Shown piece by piece: positions 1-6,891 of a stretch of 19,264 nucleotides of DNA (positions are counted from its first letter, which is position 1; every line of letters begins with the position of its first letter). Source of the stretch: CAMAVK01 sp964362485. GTDB taxonomy: Archaea; Nanobdellota; Nanobdellia; Woesearchaeales; GW2011-AR9. The stretch is from assembly GCA_964362485.1 (NCBI GenBank), contig CAYIEX010000013.1, forward strand, positions 1 to 19,264, in the 5' to 3' direction. Under the pieces are notes generated by a model. That model worked only from the letters and a program-made list of their open reading frames with translations. It had not been told where the DNA came from and did no database searches. The position numbers and the translations under genes are program-made.

Positions 1-1
1 A

Positions 2-76
2 CCTACTGGAGCGCAGAGTTTGGAGGAGTTCTACGACGACAAATTAAACATAACTATCTATGAGCCAACTCTCTAA
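2..76 (+). CDS. 3' end of an unidentified gene (partial)
   Basis: One reading frame is open from the window edge to a TAA at 74-76 and encodes 24 residues ending LNITIYEPTL. The composition (SLEEFYDDKLN followed by a beta-like hydrophobic stretch) looks like a real protein C-terminus. The frame starting at base 1 also stays open until 61-63 but reads less like protein. The family cannot be told from so short a tail. The gene would run in the same direction as radC, with about 125 nt between them. Confidence 0.35.
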   Translation, partial: PTGAQSLEEFYDDKLNITIYEPTL

Positions 77-170
77 AATATTTGACTTATAGCCCGTTAT
101 AGCCAAAGAATCCAGATACCGCTACTAGATAAGTCGTACCCACTCCCGCACTGGACAAGTTGAACTCCCT

Positions 171-178
171 TTTATTAA
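171..178 (+). promoter_or_regulatory. TATA box for radC
   Basis: TTTATTAA lies with its centre about 26.5 nt upstream of the ATG at 201. This matches the spacing at the other leaderless starts in this window, and it favours 201 over the ATG at 195 or the TTG at 192. Confidence 0.5.
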
Positions 179-200
179 GACAAATTAGAGTTTGATGGAT

Positions 201-866
201 ATGAACATCTTATCCATGTCACAGGAGAATAGACCGCGTGAACGTTTGGAACGCGATGGACCACAAGTTCTTTCGAACGCGGAACTCTTGGCGTTGATCC
301 TTAAATCTGGGACGCGGAAGGAAAATGTGGTTGACTTATCGCAAAAACTTCTCTCCAAATATGGGCTCGAGAAGTTGCCGATGGCGAGTATTCACGATCT
401 ATCCCAAGAACATGGAATTGGAAGAGCGAAAGCATCACAAATGGTAGCACTATTTGAACTTTATAAGAGGATTCCTCGAATGCGTGAGACTAAACCACAG
501 ATTAGTTCTGCAAGGGATGTTTTTAATTTGTATCATTCTCTTCTAGCCGATATGCACAAAGAACAATTCAGAGTGTTGTATTTAGATACAAAACATCGTT
601 TAATGGGTGATGAGACGATTACAACAGGAATTTTGAATGCGTCGTTGGTTCACCCAAGAGAGGTCTACCAAAGCGCCATACAACGCAACGCTCACAGCAT
701 TATCGTGATCCATAACCACCCTTCAGGTGATCCTTGCCCCTCTGAAGAAGATTTGCAGGTAACGGAGGTATTGGCTGAGGCAGGCGAGATAATTGGAATT
801 CCACTTGTAGATCATATAATCATTGCGAATAGGGGATATTGGAGCTGGAAAGAAAAAAACATATAA
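201..866 (+). CDS. radC: RadC family JAMM/MPN protein
   Basis: This is a 221-residue protein of normal RadC length. The N-terminus has the family opening RPRERL with LSNAELLALIL, followed by a helix-hairpin-helix stretch around residues 55-90 (HGIGRAKASQ). The C-terminal half is a JAMM metalloprotease-like domain with the metal motif HNHPSG then PSEED. The presumed zinc ligands are H171, H173 and D184, and all are present. RadC was named as a DNA repair protein, but its biochemical role is unsettled. The start at 201 is chosen because a TATA box sits 26 nt upstream; in-frame alternatives are ATG 195 and TTG 192. RadC is mainly a bacterial family, so transfer into this archaeal-looking genome is possible. 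Confidence 0.93.
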   Translation: MNILSMSQENRPRERLERDGPQVLSNAELLALILKSGTRKENVVDLSQKLLSKYGLEKLPMASIHDLSQEHGIGRAKASQMVALFELYKRIPRMRETKPQISSARDVFNLYHSLLADMHKEQFRVLYLDTKHRLMGDETITTGILNASLVHPREVYQSAIQRNAHSIIVIHNHPSGDPCPSEEDLQVTEVLAEAGEIIGIPLVDHIIIANRGYWSWKEKNI

Positions 867-868
867 AA
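861..868 (+). promoter_or_regulatory. TATA box overlapping the radC stop codon
   Basis: ATATAAAA is centred about 24.5 nt before the ATG at 889. The radC stop TAA (864-866) lies inside the element, so promoter and stop codon share bases. Confidence 0.5.
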
Positions 869-888
869 TAGAATGATTCTTAGACTTC

Positions 889-1233
889 ATGCTCATCGAT
901 ATAATAATTTATGGAATCTTATTCTTAATTCTAATTGCATTATTAATCTTTGTTTTCTATTTTATGAAACTCCATGTCGAAAACTGCAAGCTGGTTCTAT
1001 TAATTATCAGGAAGAATAGGGCAAAGCAGGTGTATTGGACGTGGTATCAAAAGATCTTGACTTACTTACTCACATTTTTACGAATTCCAGTACTGCAACA
1101 ATATGATGTAGAAGATGATGAAATTCGTGCGTATAAAGATAGAGTTTGGAAGAGTTTTGTCGCTATGCTAATAGCACTCGGATTTTTTGGCCTGACCATC
1201 TTTTTAGGTTTTCTTGGATTCTGGTTATTGTAG
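889..1233 (+). CDS. Small two-helix membrane protein, unknown function
   Basis: This 114-residue protein has two clear membrane segments. One covers residues 4-26 (IIIYGILFLILIALLIFVFY) and the other about residues 90-113 (Phe/Leu/Gly rich, ending GFWLL). Between them lies a hydrophilic region of about 60 residues with a basic part (IRKNRAKQ) and an acidic part (DVEDDE). No family is recognised. It begins 22 nt after radC and has its own TATA-like element overlapping the radC stop, so it may be transcribed separately as a leaderless message. Base composition matches the neighbours. Any functional link to radC is unsupported. Confidence 0.7.
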   Translation: MLIDIIIYGILFLILIALLIFVFYFMKLHVENCKLVLLIIRKNRAKQVYWTWYQKILTYLLTFLRIPVLQQYDVEDDEIRAYKDRVWKSFVAMLIALGFFGLTIFLGFLGFWLL

Positions 1234-1406
1234 TCGATCCAAAGGGCCCACTATATATGGAGAACACAGGATAGAGAACATAAAGAACTTTGCTAAAATT
1301 CCTATCTTTAAAGTGTCCGATAGGTTAAGTAAATAGACTAAACGGATATATTATGGAATCTGGCGTGCAATAAAGCTTAAGAATAAATCGCCTTGCGTTA
1401 GGCGTT
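1234..1406. other. Intergenic region upstream of the lipoprotein gene
   Basis: No gene is seen here. It contains two TATA-like sites (TATATAT at 1252-1258 and palindromic CTTTAAAG at 1306-1313). A 6-bp inverted repeat, CCTATC (1301-1306) and GATAGG (1319-1324), flanks the second site. A five-base-pair hairpin lies directly before the next start codon. Any of these could drive or regulate the lipoprotein gene, but none is decisive. Confidence 0.3.
1389..1404 (+). promoter_or_regulatory. Short hairpin abutting a start codon
   Basis: CGCCT (1389-1393) pairs with AGGCG (1400-1404) across a six-base loop, two nucleotides before the ATG at 1407. If the mRNA has a leader, this hairpin could hinder initiation. 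A weak TATA-like CTTAAGAATA lies at the position expected for a leaderless start, in which case the hairpin would not be transcribed. Confidence 0.2.
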
Positions 1407-2705
1407 ATGAACTTAAAAACTCGGGTGTACGCCACCATACTATCAATATTTCTCCTTTTAGTTGTATCTTGTTCACAGGAGATCAGATGCTCTGAACCGC
1501 TGCGTTTAGTCAATGGTTCATGTTGTGCTGATGCAAACCAAGACGACAGATGTGATGTTTTAGCAACGCCATTGTTAGAGGAGGAGGAATCTTCCACGCA
1601 GACAGAGGTGGAATACGGAAGAATTATTCTTAATGAAACGCAAGTAGAGGATATGATCGCACGCAGTAGTAATCAACGATACACGTTTTACACAGATTCT
1701 GAGAATCCAACTCACCGCATTAGTAATCAGGAACGGTATGTTGATGTTGAGACACGATCGAATCGAATTTATGAGCCGATGGAGTTCATGGATGCATATG
1801 GAATGGGTTCATGGAATGGGTTTACTCGGTATATTAATCAAAGTAGGACGAAATTACTCCATATCCCATTACAAAGCATGGATCTTAAGGATTATCGATC
1901 CTATACGCAGCGTCGCATGATTATTGAACGACTGGAGCGGGAAAAAGCACATAAAGTTGAGCACGGCGTTGTTTTGGAATATCAATTACTTTTTTTTCAA
2001 TACGACCAGTTTGGAAATTATCAGGGACCTTGGGAAGAGAGTGTTGTTCTCTATAAGGTGTACTGTTCGCCAGAATATATTGTTATTTTACGTCCAGAAT
2101 GGGTGGAAGGAGAACGAGATATTGGGGGAGTAGATTCTACAACGGCTCTTTCGAATTTTGATCTAGAGATGGAAGGCTTAAGGCCACGAATGTTGAGTCG
2201 AGCAGAGGCGATTTTGGAATATTGTTCGCCTTCTCAATCATTTTTTACAGAATTGGAGACTGTTTCGATTGAAAACAAGGAAGTTTACGCGTATGATGAA
2301 CGTATTTATTTGGAGAGGTTTGCCTCTATCAATACTTCATTTGGGGTTGAATTAGAGTATAGACCCGTTGCAGGAAAGAAGGTAAAGTTGGATAAGATTT
2401 CAGTTGGATTTACTAATAATGACCTTATACCCCTTGAAGGACCACTTTATTTAGATATTCGCGCGTCGGCCGATGGCAAAGGTAACTTTGAGGTAGCATC
2501 AGATAAACGCTTTGCAACGAGGATATTAGTCCAAGACTCTTTTGAAAGATCGTTTGAGCCACTGCGTGACATTGAATTTATGAACAATATCAGCTTTGAT
2601 GTACGTTTGTACCGAGAATCTGACAATGCAGTTATAAGGCCCTATCTCATTACGTTTAATCGAGAGGGAGAAATAGTACTACAAGAGCCATTGCATATCA
2701 GTTAA
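1407..2705 (+). CDS. Secreted lipoprotein with Cys/Asp-rich N-terminal motif, unknown function
   Basis: This 432-residue protein opens with a signal peptide (MNLKTRVYATILSIFLLLVV) and a lipobox-like VVSC that puts the lipidated Cys at C22. Just after it is a Cys-rich segment with C28, C39, C40 and C49. Its DANQDDRCD part has the Asp-x-Asn-x-Asp spacing of a calcium-binding EF-hand or dockerin loop. The rest is soluble and acidic with many aromatic and beta-prone segments and no recognised domain. It is expected to sit on the outer face of the cell membrane. The next gene encodes a secreted transglutaminase-fold protein 66 nt away with its own promoter, so the two may work together at the surface. 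That pairing is inference. Confidence 0.8.
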   Translation: MNLKTRVYATILSIFLLLVVSCSQEIRCSEPLRLVNGSCCADANQDDRCDVLATPLLEEEESSTQTEVEYGRIILNETQVEDMIARSSNQRYTFYTDSENPTHRISNQERYVDVETRSNRIYEPMEFMDAYGMGSWNGFTRYINQSRTKLLHIPLQSMDLKDYRSYTQRRMIIERLEREKAHKVEHGVVLEYQLLFFQYDQFGNYQGPWEESVVLYKVYCSPEYIVILRPEWVEGERDIGGVDSTTALSNFDLEMEGLRPRMLSRAEAILEYCSPSQSFFTELETVSIENKEVYAYDERIYLERFASINTSFGVELEYRPVAGKKVKLDKISVGFTNNDLIPLEGPLYLDIRASADGKGNFEVASDKRFATRILVQDSFERSFEPLRDIEFMNNISFDVRLYRESDNAVIRPYLITFNREGEIVLQEPLHIS

Positions 2706-2741
2706 CTGTTGAGAGGGGAGCCATTTAGTCGGACGGTAATA

Positions 2742-2749
2742 TTTATATG
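2742..2749 (+). promoter_or_regulatory. TATA box for the transglutaminase-fold gene
   Basis: TTTATATG is centred 26.5 nt before the ATG at 2772 and decides that start over an upstream in-frame TTG at 2709. Confidence 0.6.
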
Positions 2750-2771
2750 CACAGATCAGTTACGTTCGGCT

Positions 2772-4727
2772 ATGAAGCTCTCCATTGCAATTATAATTTT
2801 TCTCTGCGTAACACCTGTTCTTGCCGATCTTTACAATCAAGATTCACTTACCTTGGAGCTTGATGTAAACGGTGAGTTTGATTTGCAAGCAGAACATTCT
2901 AAAGCACGATTGGAAAAAGTTGAGGCACAACTTTTCTTATATCCACAAGTAAGGGATAGTCAGAAGTTAGTTAAGTTTGATTCATGGGGCGAAGTTGAAG
3001 ATGAAACGGTTCGCTTTGTTTGGGAAGATGGTACCCTTGGAAAAAAAGAATATGGATACACGTCAGTTGTAAAGACATCATTAGACAGAATTCCGGTACG
3101 ACATAGAGTTGCATTTCCGGTAGATCCGCAAGCGGTTGAGAGTTTTGCCCAATATCTTCAACCAACGACAACTATCGACTCGGATAATCCGGCCATTCGA
3201 GCAAAAGCAGCGGAACTTGCATCGGGAGAAGATGATCTTTTTGTTGTGACGTTTAAGCTTGCCAATTGGGTGGAAAATAATGTGGATTATGATCTTAATA
3301 CCCTTACTGAAGGGGCGTCGCAAAAAGCAAGCTGGGTTCTTGAAAATAGGCAGGGAGTATGTGATGAAATGACTTCGCTGTTTGTAGCTATGGCACGCTC
3401 ACTAGGTATTCCGGCCAGATTTGTCTCAGGAGTTAGTTATACTACTTCCCCTTTGTTTAGCGAAAATTGGCAGCCCCATGGGTGGGCAGAGGTATATTTT
3501 CCTGACATAGGGTGGGTTAGTTTTGATATTGCCTTTGGGGAGTATGGGTATGTCGATGCAACCCATATTCGTCTACGTGACAGTGATGATCCGGCTGAGC
3601 CCGCTACAAAGTTCGAATGGGTATCAGAGGGTGTAGTTCTTAATACAGAAAAGTCAACGATGGGCTTTGAGATTAATGTTGTTGATCAAGGAATTCCTTT
3701 TGCGGAGGGATTTACAATCGAACCAGCAATTGTAAGCAAGGAAGTTGATTTTGGGAGTTACAATGTGATTAAAGCCACGTTAGTGAATAAACATGATTAT
3801 TATGCTGCAACGACGCTTCAATTAAATGTCCCCGAGGAGGTTGAGATTATTGGTCGTAATAAACGAACAGTCCTCTTATTTCCAAGCGACCGCAAGGAGG
3901 TATCGTGGGTGGTGAAAGTGGGTGATGATCTGAATACACAATTTCGCTATACTTTTCCAATCATTATTTCTTCAGAGCGGAATACTACAGTGGAAAGTTT
4001 ATTTTATGCCCAAGAAGGAAAAACAATGTATACCAAAAACGAGGTGGAAGAGTTAACATTAGAGCATGAAGAAAAGACTTACTCTCACAAAGTCTCGTTG
4101 TACTGCGATTATATGACCAAAGTACGGCTTAAAGCACAGGCGATGGTTGAATGTACAATTAAAAACACGGGAAATACTAACCTTGAAGATGTTAATTTTT
4201 GTATTGATGGAGTTTGTGATTTGGTCGATCTATTAATCAATCAACAAAAACCGCAAAAGATCACTCTAAAAACCGATAAAGCAGGCTATAATAAAGTAAT
4301 TGTAACGGCAAAGAATGGGTATATAGAGAAAAGTTTAGCGCTCGATTATTTAGTATATGATGAACCAGAACTAGTCCTGCGTGTTAATAAACCAGATCCG
4401 ATCGATTATGGGAATGATTTTACGCTAGGAATTACCCTAACGCAGAGTTCGTTCATTGCCCCAACTGAGATAGAAGTTCGCTTGGAAGGTGTAGGATTTG
4501 AAAATAAGTGGACTATTTCTGAGTTGCAAAAAACACAGGATCTCCAAATGCAGCTTACGGATTACCCTTTAGCATATAATAACAAATTTAACGTTGAAGT
4601 GGAATGGCATGATTTGAATGGAAAATTATTTAGGGAAACACAAGAAATCTCAATTGATGGCAATCCAACAGGGATCGGAAGTAGAATTGTGATGTTTTGG
4701 AATCAGATCGTGGCGATAATGTTTTAG
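2772..4727 (+). CDS. Secreted transglutaminase-like (papain-fold) protein with beta-sandwich C-terminal region
   Basis: A 651-residue protein. The chosen ATG begins a clean signal peptide (MKLSIAIIIFLCVTPVLA) and lies 26 nt after a TATA box; the upstream in-frame TTG would place 21 polar residues before it. The transglutaminase core has all three catalytic residues: C197 in QGVCDEMTSLFVAMARSLG, H236 in PHGWAEVYFP, and D252 in GWVSFDIAFGEYG, with the usual 16-residue His-Asp spacing. Downstream of about residue 290 come Ig/CARDB-like beta-sandwich segments. The protein ends with a weakly hydrophobic tail (IVMFWNQIVAIMF) that may anchor it. Family members act as proteases, peptide cyclases or crosslinking enzymes, and the substrate here cannot be told. 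It probably acts outside the membrane. Confidence 0.88.
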   Translation: MKLSIAIIIFLCVTPVLADLYNQDSLTLELDVNGEFDLQAEHSKARLEKVEAQLFLYPQVRDSQKLVKFDSWGEVEDETVRFVWEDGTLGKKEYGYTSVVKTSLDRIPVRHRVAFPVDPQAVESFAQYLQPTTTIDSDNPAIRAKAAELASGEDDLFVVTFKLANWVENNVDYDLNTLTEGASQKASWVLENRQGVCDEMTSLFVAMARSLGIPARFVSGVSYTTSPLFSENWQPHGWAEVYFPDIGWVSFDIAFGEYGYVDATHIRLRDSDDPAEPATKFEWVSEGVVLNTEKSTMGFEINVVDQGIPFAEGFTIEPAIVSKEVDFGSYNVIKATLVNKHDYYAATTLQLNVPEEVEIIGRNKRTVLLFPSDRKEVSWVVKVGDDLNTQFRYTFPIIISSERNTTVESLFYAQEGKTMYTKNEVEELTLEHEEKTYSHKVSLYCDYMTKVRLKAQAMVECTIKNTGNTNLEDVNFCIDGVCDLVDLLINQQKPQKITLKTDKAGYNKVIVTAKNGYIEKSLALDYLVYDEPELVLRVNKPDPIDYGNDFTLGITLTQSSFIAPTEIEVRLEGVGFENKWTISELQKTQDLQMQLTDYPLAYNNKFNVEVEWHDLNGKLFRETQEISIDGNPTGIGSRIVMFWNQIVAIMF

Positions 4728-4744
4728 AAATGAAGAGAGTAGAT

Positions 4745-4764
4745 AAAATAAAAAAAAGAAAAAA
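4745..4764 (-). terminator. T-rich terminator of the minigene
   Basis: On the minus strand, 14 nt after the minigene stop, the transcript would read T6, C, T8, A, T4. Runs of this sort are the typical archaeal intrinsic termination signal. Confidence 0.6.
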
Positions 4765-4778
4765 CGTATATGAAGAAT

Positions 4779-4829
4779 TTATTTCTTCTTCTTAGCTGCT
4801 TTCTTAGCTACTTTCTTTTTTGCTGCCAT
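4779..4829 (-). CDS. 16-residue Lys/Ala-rich peptide (MAAKKKVAKKAAKKKK)
   Basis: The frame encodes MAAKKKVAKKAAKKKK then TAA, with nine lysines and five alanines in 16 residues. It would be far too short for usual gene calling, yet every expression signal is present. GAGGTGA (4835-4841, minus strand) lies five nucleotides before the ATG and is the best Shine-Dalgarno match in the window. A TTTAAATA box (4878-4885) implies a leader of about 27 nt, and T-runs follow the stop. The sequence resembles the lysine/alanine tails of histone H1-like and bacterial Hc1-like proteins, suggesting nucleic-acid binding. That function is inference from composition. The initial Met may be removed because Ala follows it. 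Confidence 0.6.
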   Translation of the reverse strand: MAAKKKVAKKAAKKKK

Positions 4830-4834
4830 GTTAT

Positions 4835-4841
4835 TCACCTC
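4835..4841 (-). promoter_or_regulatory. Strong Shine-Dalgarno site of the minigene
   Basis: GAGGTGA on the minus strand, five nucleotides before the start codon, is complementary to the archaeal 16S 3' tail. It is unusual here because most transcript-initial genes in this window are leaderless. Confidence 0.6.
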
Positions 4842-4877
4842 GATACATTTTTTCTAAATTTAAGTAAGTCACCATGA

Positions 4878-4885
4878 TATTTAAA
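4878..4885 (-). promoter_or_regulatory. TATA box of the minigene
   Basis: TTTAAATA on the minus strand places transcription start near 4856 and gives a leader of about 27 nt containing the Shine-Dalgarno site. Confidence 0.45.
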
Positions 4886-4925
4886 CGTTTGTTTTTCATC
4901 AAAAAATAATTTTTGAAATAACTCC

Positions 4926-4940
4926 TTTCTCGACGAGAAA
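4926..4940. repeat. Perfect 7-bp inverted repeat with partial copy downstream
   Basis: TTTCTCG-A-CGAGAAA is a perfect palindrome with a one-base centre. The half TCGACGAGAAA recurs at 5017-5027, about 90 bp away. This arrangement suits a dimeric regulator's operator. It lies about 40 bp upstream of the minigene TATA box. Confidence 0.35.
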
Positions 4941-5194
4941 AATGAATTTTATTTTTTTTAAATGTAGGGGAATAAGTTTAAAATATATTTGACAAGATGA
5001 TGGAAAAATGAAACTGTCGACGAGAAATGGCGAATGAGTATTATTTTATTTTTTGATGAAGAAAATTTCTAGAACGAATAAAGTTTGCTTTTTTGGTTTA
5101 ATAATCTAAAATTTAAATGTGGTGAAGTTATTTTTATAGGTTATCAGGAAATGATGACTCTCGGTGAAATGATTCAATACATTGTACGGAGGGA

Positions 5195-5254
5195 AATTAC
5201 TCTTGCAATTACAATAATAATGTGAGAATTTCTCTCACCGGCAGAGAAGTAATT
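5195..5254 (+). other. Nested inverted repeats (possible RNA stem-loop)
   Basis: The outer arms AATTACT (5195-5201) and AGTAATT (5248-5254) enclose an inner hairpin GTGAGA (5222-5227) with TCTCAC (5233-5238) around a five-base loop. It lies upstream of the ThiI-like gene's TATA box, so it is not part of that leaderless message. It could belong to a separate small RNA or be a DNA site. Confidence 0.3.
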
Positions 5255-5261
5255 CAAAAAT

Positions 5262-5269
5262 TTTAAATA
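5262..5269 (+). promoter_or_regulatory. TATA box for the ThiI-like gene
   Basis: TTTAAATA is centred 26.5 nt before the ATG at 5292, indicating a leaderless start there and not at the TTG at 5280. Confidence 0.6.
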
Positions 5270-5291
5270 GGATTACATATTGGCTCAGAGG

Positions 5292-5906
5292 ATGGATAAA
5301 GCTGTGGCACTCTTAAGTGGAGGAATCGATAGTCCGGTTGCTATTTCACTCCTACAAGATCGACTAGAGATTGTCGCAATTCATTTTCATCAGGTGCCTT
5401 TGACAAAGGAGACTGAGATAGAGAAGGTTAAAGAGTTGGCAAGGCTGTTAGGGGTAAAAAAGACTTATTTAGTTCCATTCACAACTGTATTTACTGAGCT
5501 TGTAACCAAAGGAAATCATCGTGATTACTTTATTCTCTCTAAAATTGTGATGATGCGAGCTGCGCAGGTTATTGCTGAGCGCGAAGCGGCTCGTTATTTG
5601 ATTACAGGAGAGAATCTAGCGCAGGTGTCAAGTCAGACGCTGAGCAACTTAACAACAATTACAAGTTGTGTGGGGATGCCTATTTTACGACCTGTTCTTG
5701 CCTATGATAAACAAGAAATCATCGATAAAGCTAAAAAAATTGGAACCTATGAAACATCAAAGGGGCCAGAAATATGCTGTTTACTTGGCCCAAAGGATCC
5801 TGCAACAAAATCTACAAAAGCATCAATTGAAGCACAACTCGAGAAAATTGGCGTGATGCCACTCATTGAGAAAAGTTTAGAGAACATGGAAATATTGGAA
5901 CTGTAG
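5292..5906 (+). CDS. Stand-alone ThiI-type PP-loop protein (tRNA 4-thiouridine synthase domain)
   Basis: A 204-residue protein matching only the adenylating, PP-loop half of ThiI. The PP-loop motif SGGIDSPVA starts at S9 and binds ATP. The GPEICCLLGPKDPATKS segment carries C162 and C163 and matches the ThiI region with the cysteine that handles sulfur. PILRPVLAYDKQEII is another ThiI signature. Canonical ThiI has N-terminal ferredoxin-like and THUMP domains that bind tRNA; these are absent, and the TATA-supported start shows the protein really begins at the PP-loop. It may act with a separate THUMP protein or on another substrate. It faces the flippase gene convergently across 59 nt. Confidence 0.85.
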   Translation: MDKAVALLSGGIDSPVAISLLQDRLEIVAIHFHQVPLTKETEIEKVKELARLLGVKKTYLVPFTTVFTELVTKGNHRDYFILSKIVMMRAAQVIAEREAARYLITGENLAQVSSQTLSNLTTITSCVGMPILRPVLAYDKQEIIDKAKKIGTYETSKGPEICCLLGPKDPATKSTKASIEAQLEKIGVMPLIEKSLENMEILEL

Positions 5907-5929
5907 GATTCGAGATCTAGCTTTCCAAA

Positions 5930-5940
5930 TTTATTTTTCT
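5930..5940 (+). terminator. Possible T-rich terminator
   Basis: A T-rich run (TTTATTTTTCT) follows the ThiI-like gene in a convergent spacer, where a terminator is expected. Confidence 0.3.
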
Positions 5941-5965
5941 ACAGGGAATGTGCTAAGTACGATAC

Positions 5966-6889
5966 TCACTCTTTTGAAATAGGATAGCATATCAGATAAA
6001 TGCCGGCAAACAGAAAGCTCACAATACGTAATACTAAATAAACGGCAAACACAGTAAGGGCAGGAACGCCAACAAATGCATACAAATAAACGGCAGCTGC
6101 TTCCTTTGTTCCAAGACCTGACATTGTAAGAGGAAGCATACCTACAATTACAGTTAATGTGTTGATGACAAAAACATCGACAATGTTGATTGTCTGGTTA
6201 AATTGGCTAAAGAGAAGAGTGATCGCTACTGCGGCAGCAAATGATTTGAGTAGAGTAAGTAGGATGTTTGCAACAATAACAGTTTTATTGGTTTTAAGTA
6301 GTGTATAGAAATGTGTTGTAAAACCTTGGAACTTGGAGGCATATTTTCGTAAGATGTAATTCTTAATGAGAGTACGTAGAGAAGGAAAGATAAAAGGCAG
6401 GCAGAGGACGAGGACAATTCCCAACAGAGCTACATTGATGGCAAGAGCAGTTTTAATTGGAAAGAAACGCCAAAGACCTACCCATGACACTAAAACCAAA
6501 GATAGTATGGTGAGCATTTTGTCGAAAATTGATATGAAAAGAGCGTCACTTAGGGTGGCTCCATTTCTTTTGAAGTAGTATCCAATGGATAGTTCACCAA
6601 GGCCCCCCGGTAGAAATTTACCTAAGCTCCAGGCTGCCCCATATGCAGCAAAGAGGGGCTTAAAATAGAAACGATAGCCGATGGCCCGACTGATGAGAAG
6701 AACATTGATTGCTGAAAACAGAATTTGTGCAGCAAAGTGGACTAATAAAATCACAAAAGAGAGGGCGGTTGTGTTCATGAGTGTGGACCAAACCGTGAGC
6801 CAACCGAGTTTAAATCCCAATGAAATGAAGATGAGTATGCCAATAACTATTTTTATTAAATTTAATACTCGTTTCCTCGTGAGACTCAT
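5966..6889 (-). CDS. AglD/UPF0104-type flippase-like membrane protein
   Basis: A 307-residue protein with about eight membrane segments, of the lysylphosphatidylglycerol synthase transmembrane/UPF0104 superfamily that includes archaeal AglD-associated proteins. Typical family signatures are KFLPGGLGELSIGYYFKRNG near residues 95-115 and LPLTMSGLGTKEAAAVYLY in the C-terminal third. Members are linked to moving or completing lipid-linked sugars. The start ATG is 2 nt after the stop of the upstream glycosyltransferase, with a GGAG Shine-Dalgarno site (6896-6899) overlapping that gene's end, so the two are co-translated. An open extension upstream of this ATG only shadows the glycosyltransferase gene. 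In known archaeal systems such protein pairs make a lipid-linked mannose. Confidence 0.85.
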   Translation of the reverse strand: MSLTRKRVLNLIKIVIGILIFISLGFKLGWLTVWSTLMNTTALSFVILLVHFAAQILFSAINVLLISRAIGYRFYFKPLFAAYGAAWSLGKFLPGGLGELSIGYYFKRNGATLSDALFISIFDKMLTILSLVLVSWVGLWRFFPIKTALAINVALLGIVLVLCLPFIFPSLRTLIKNYILRKYASKFQGFTTHFYTLLKTNKTVIVANILLTLLKSFAAAVAITLLFSQFNQTINIVDVFVINTLTVIVGMLPLTMSGLGTKEAAAVYLYAFVGVPALTVFAVYLVLRIVSFLFAGIYLICYPISKE

Positions 6890-6891
6890 CC

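Larger units (their letters stand above)
4728..5291. other. AT-rich gap of about 560 nt with a minigene, palindromes and a stem-loop
   Basis: This is the only long non-coding stretch in the window. It holds the 16-codon minus-strand gene with its promoter and T-rich terminator (listed separately). It also has a perfect 7-bp palindrome at 4926-4940 with a partial copy at 5017-5027, TATA-like elements at 4977-4989 and 5112-5118, and an unproven 24-codon frame at 5151-5225. A stem-loop spans 5195-5254, and the promoter of the ThiI-like gene is at 5262-5269. A non-coding RNA is possible but cannot be shown by eye. Confidence 0.6.

Noticed and set aside
77..191. tRNA or structured RNA upstream of radC
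   Set aside because: A GTTGAACTCCC stretch recalls a T-arm, but no acceptor, D-arm or anticodon stem pairing could be made on either strand.
1352..1372. Six-codon upstream frame (ATG to TAA) before the lipoprotein gene
   Set aside because: No Shine-Dalgarno site or clear promoter; a six-codon frame is expected by chance.
5149..5165. C/D box small RNA, from ATGATGA as a C box
   Set aside because: No CTGA D or D' box lies at a suitable distance.
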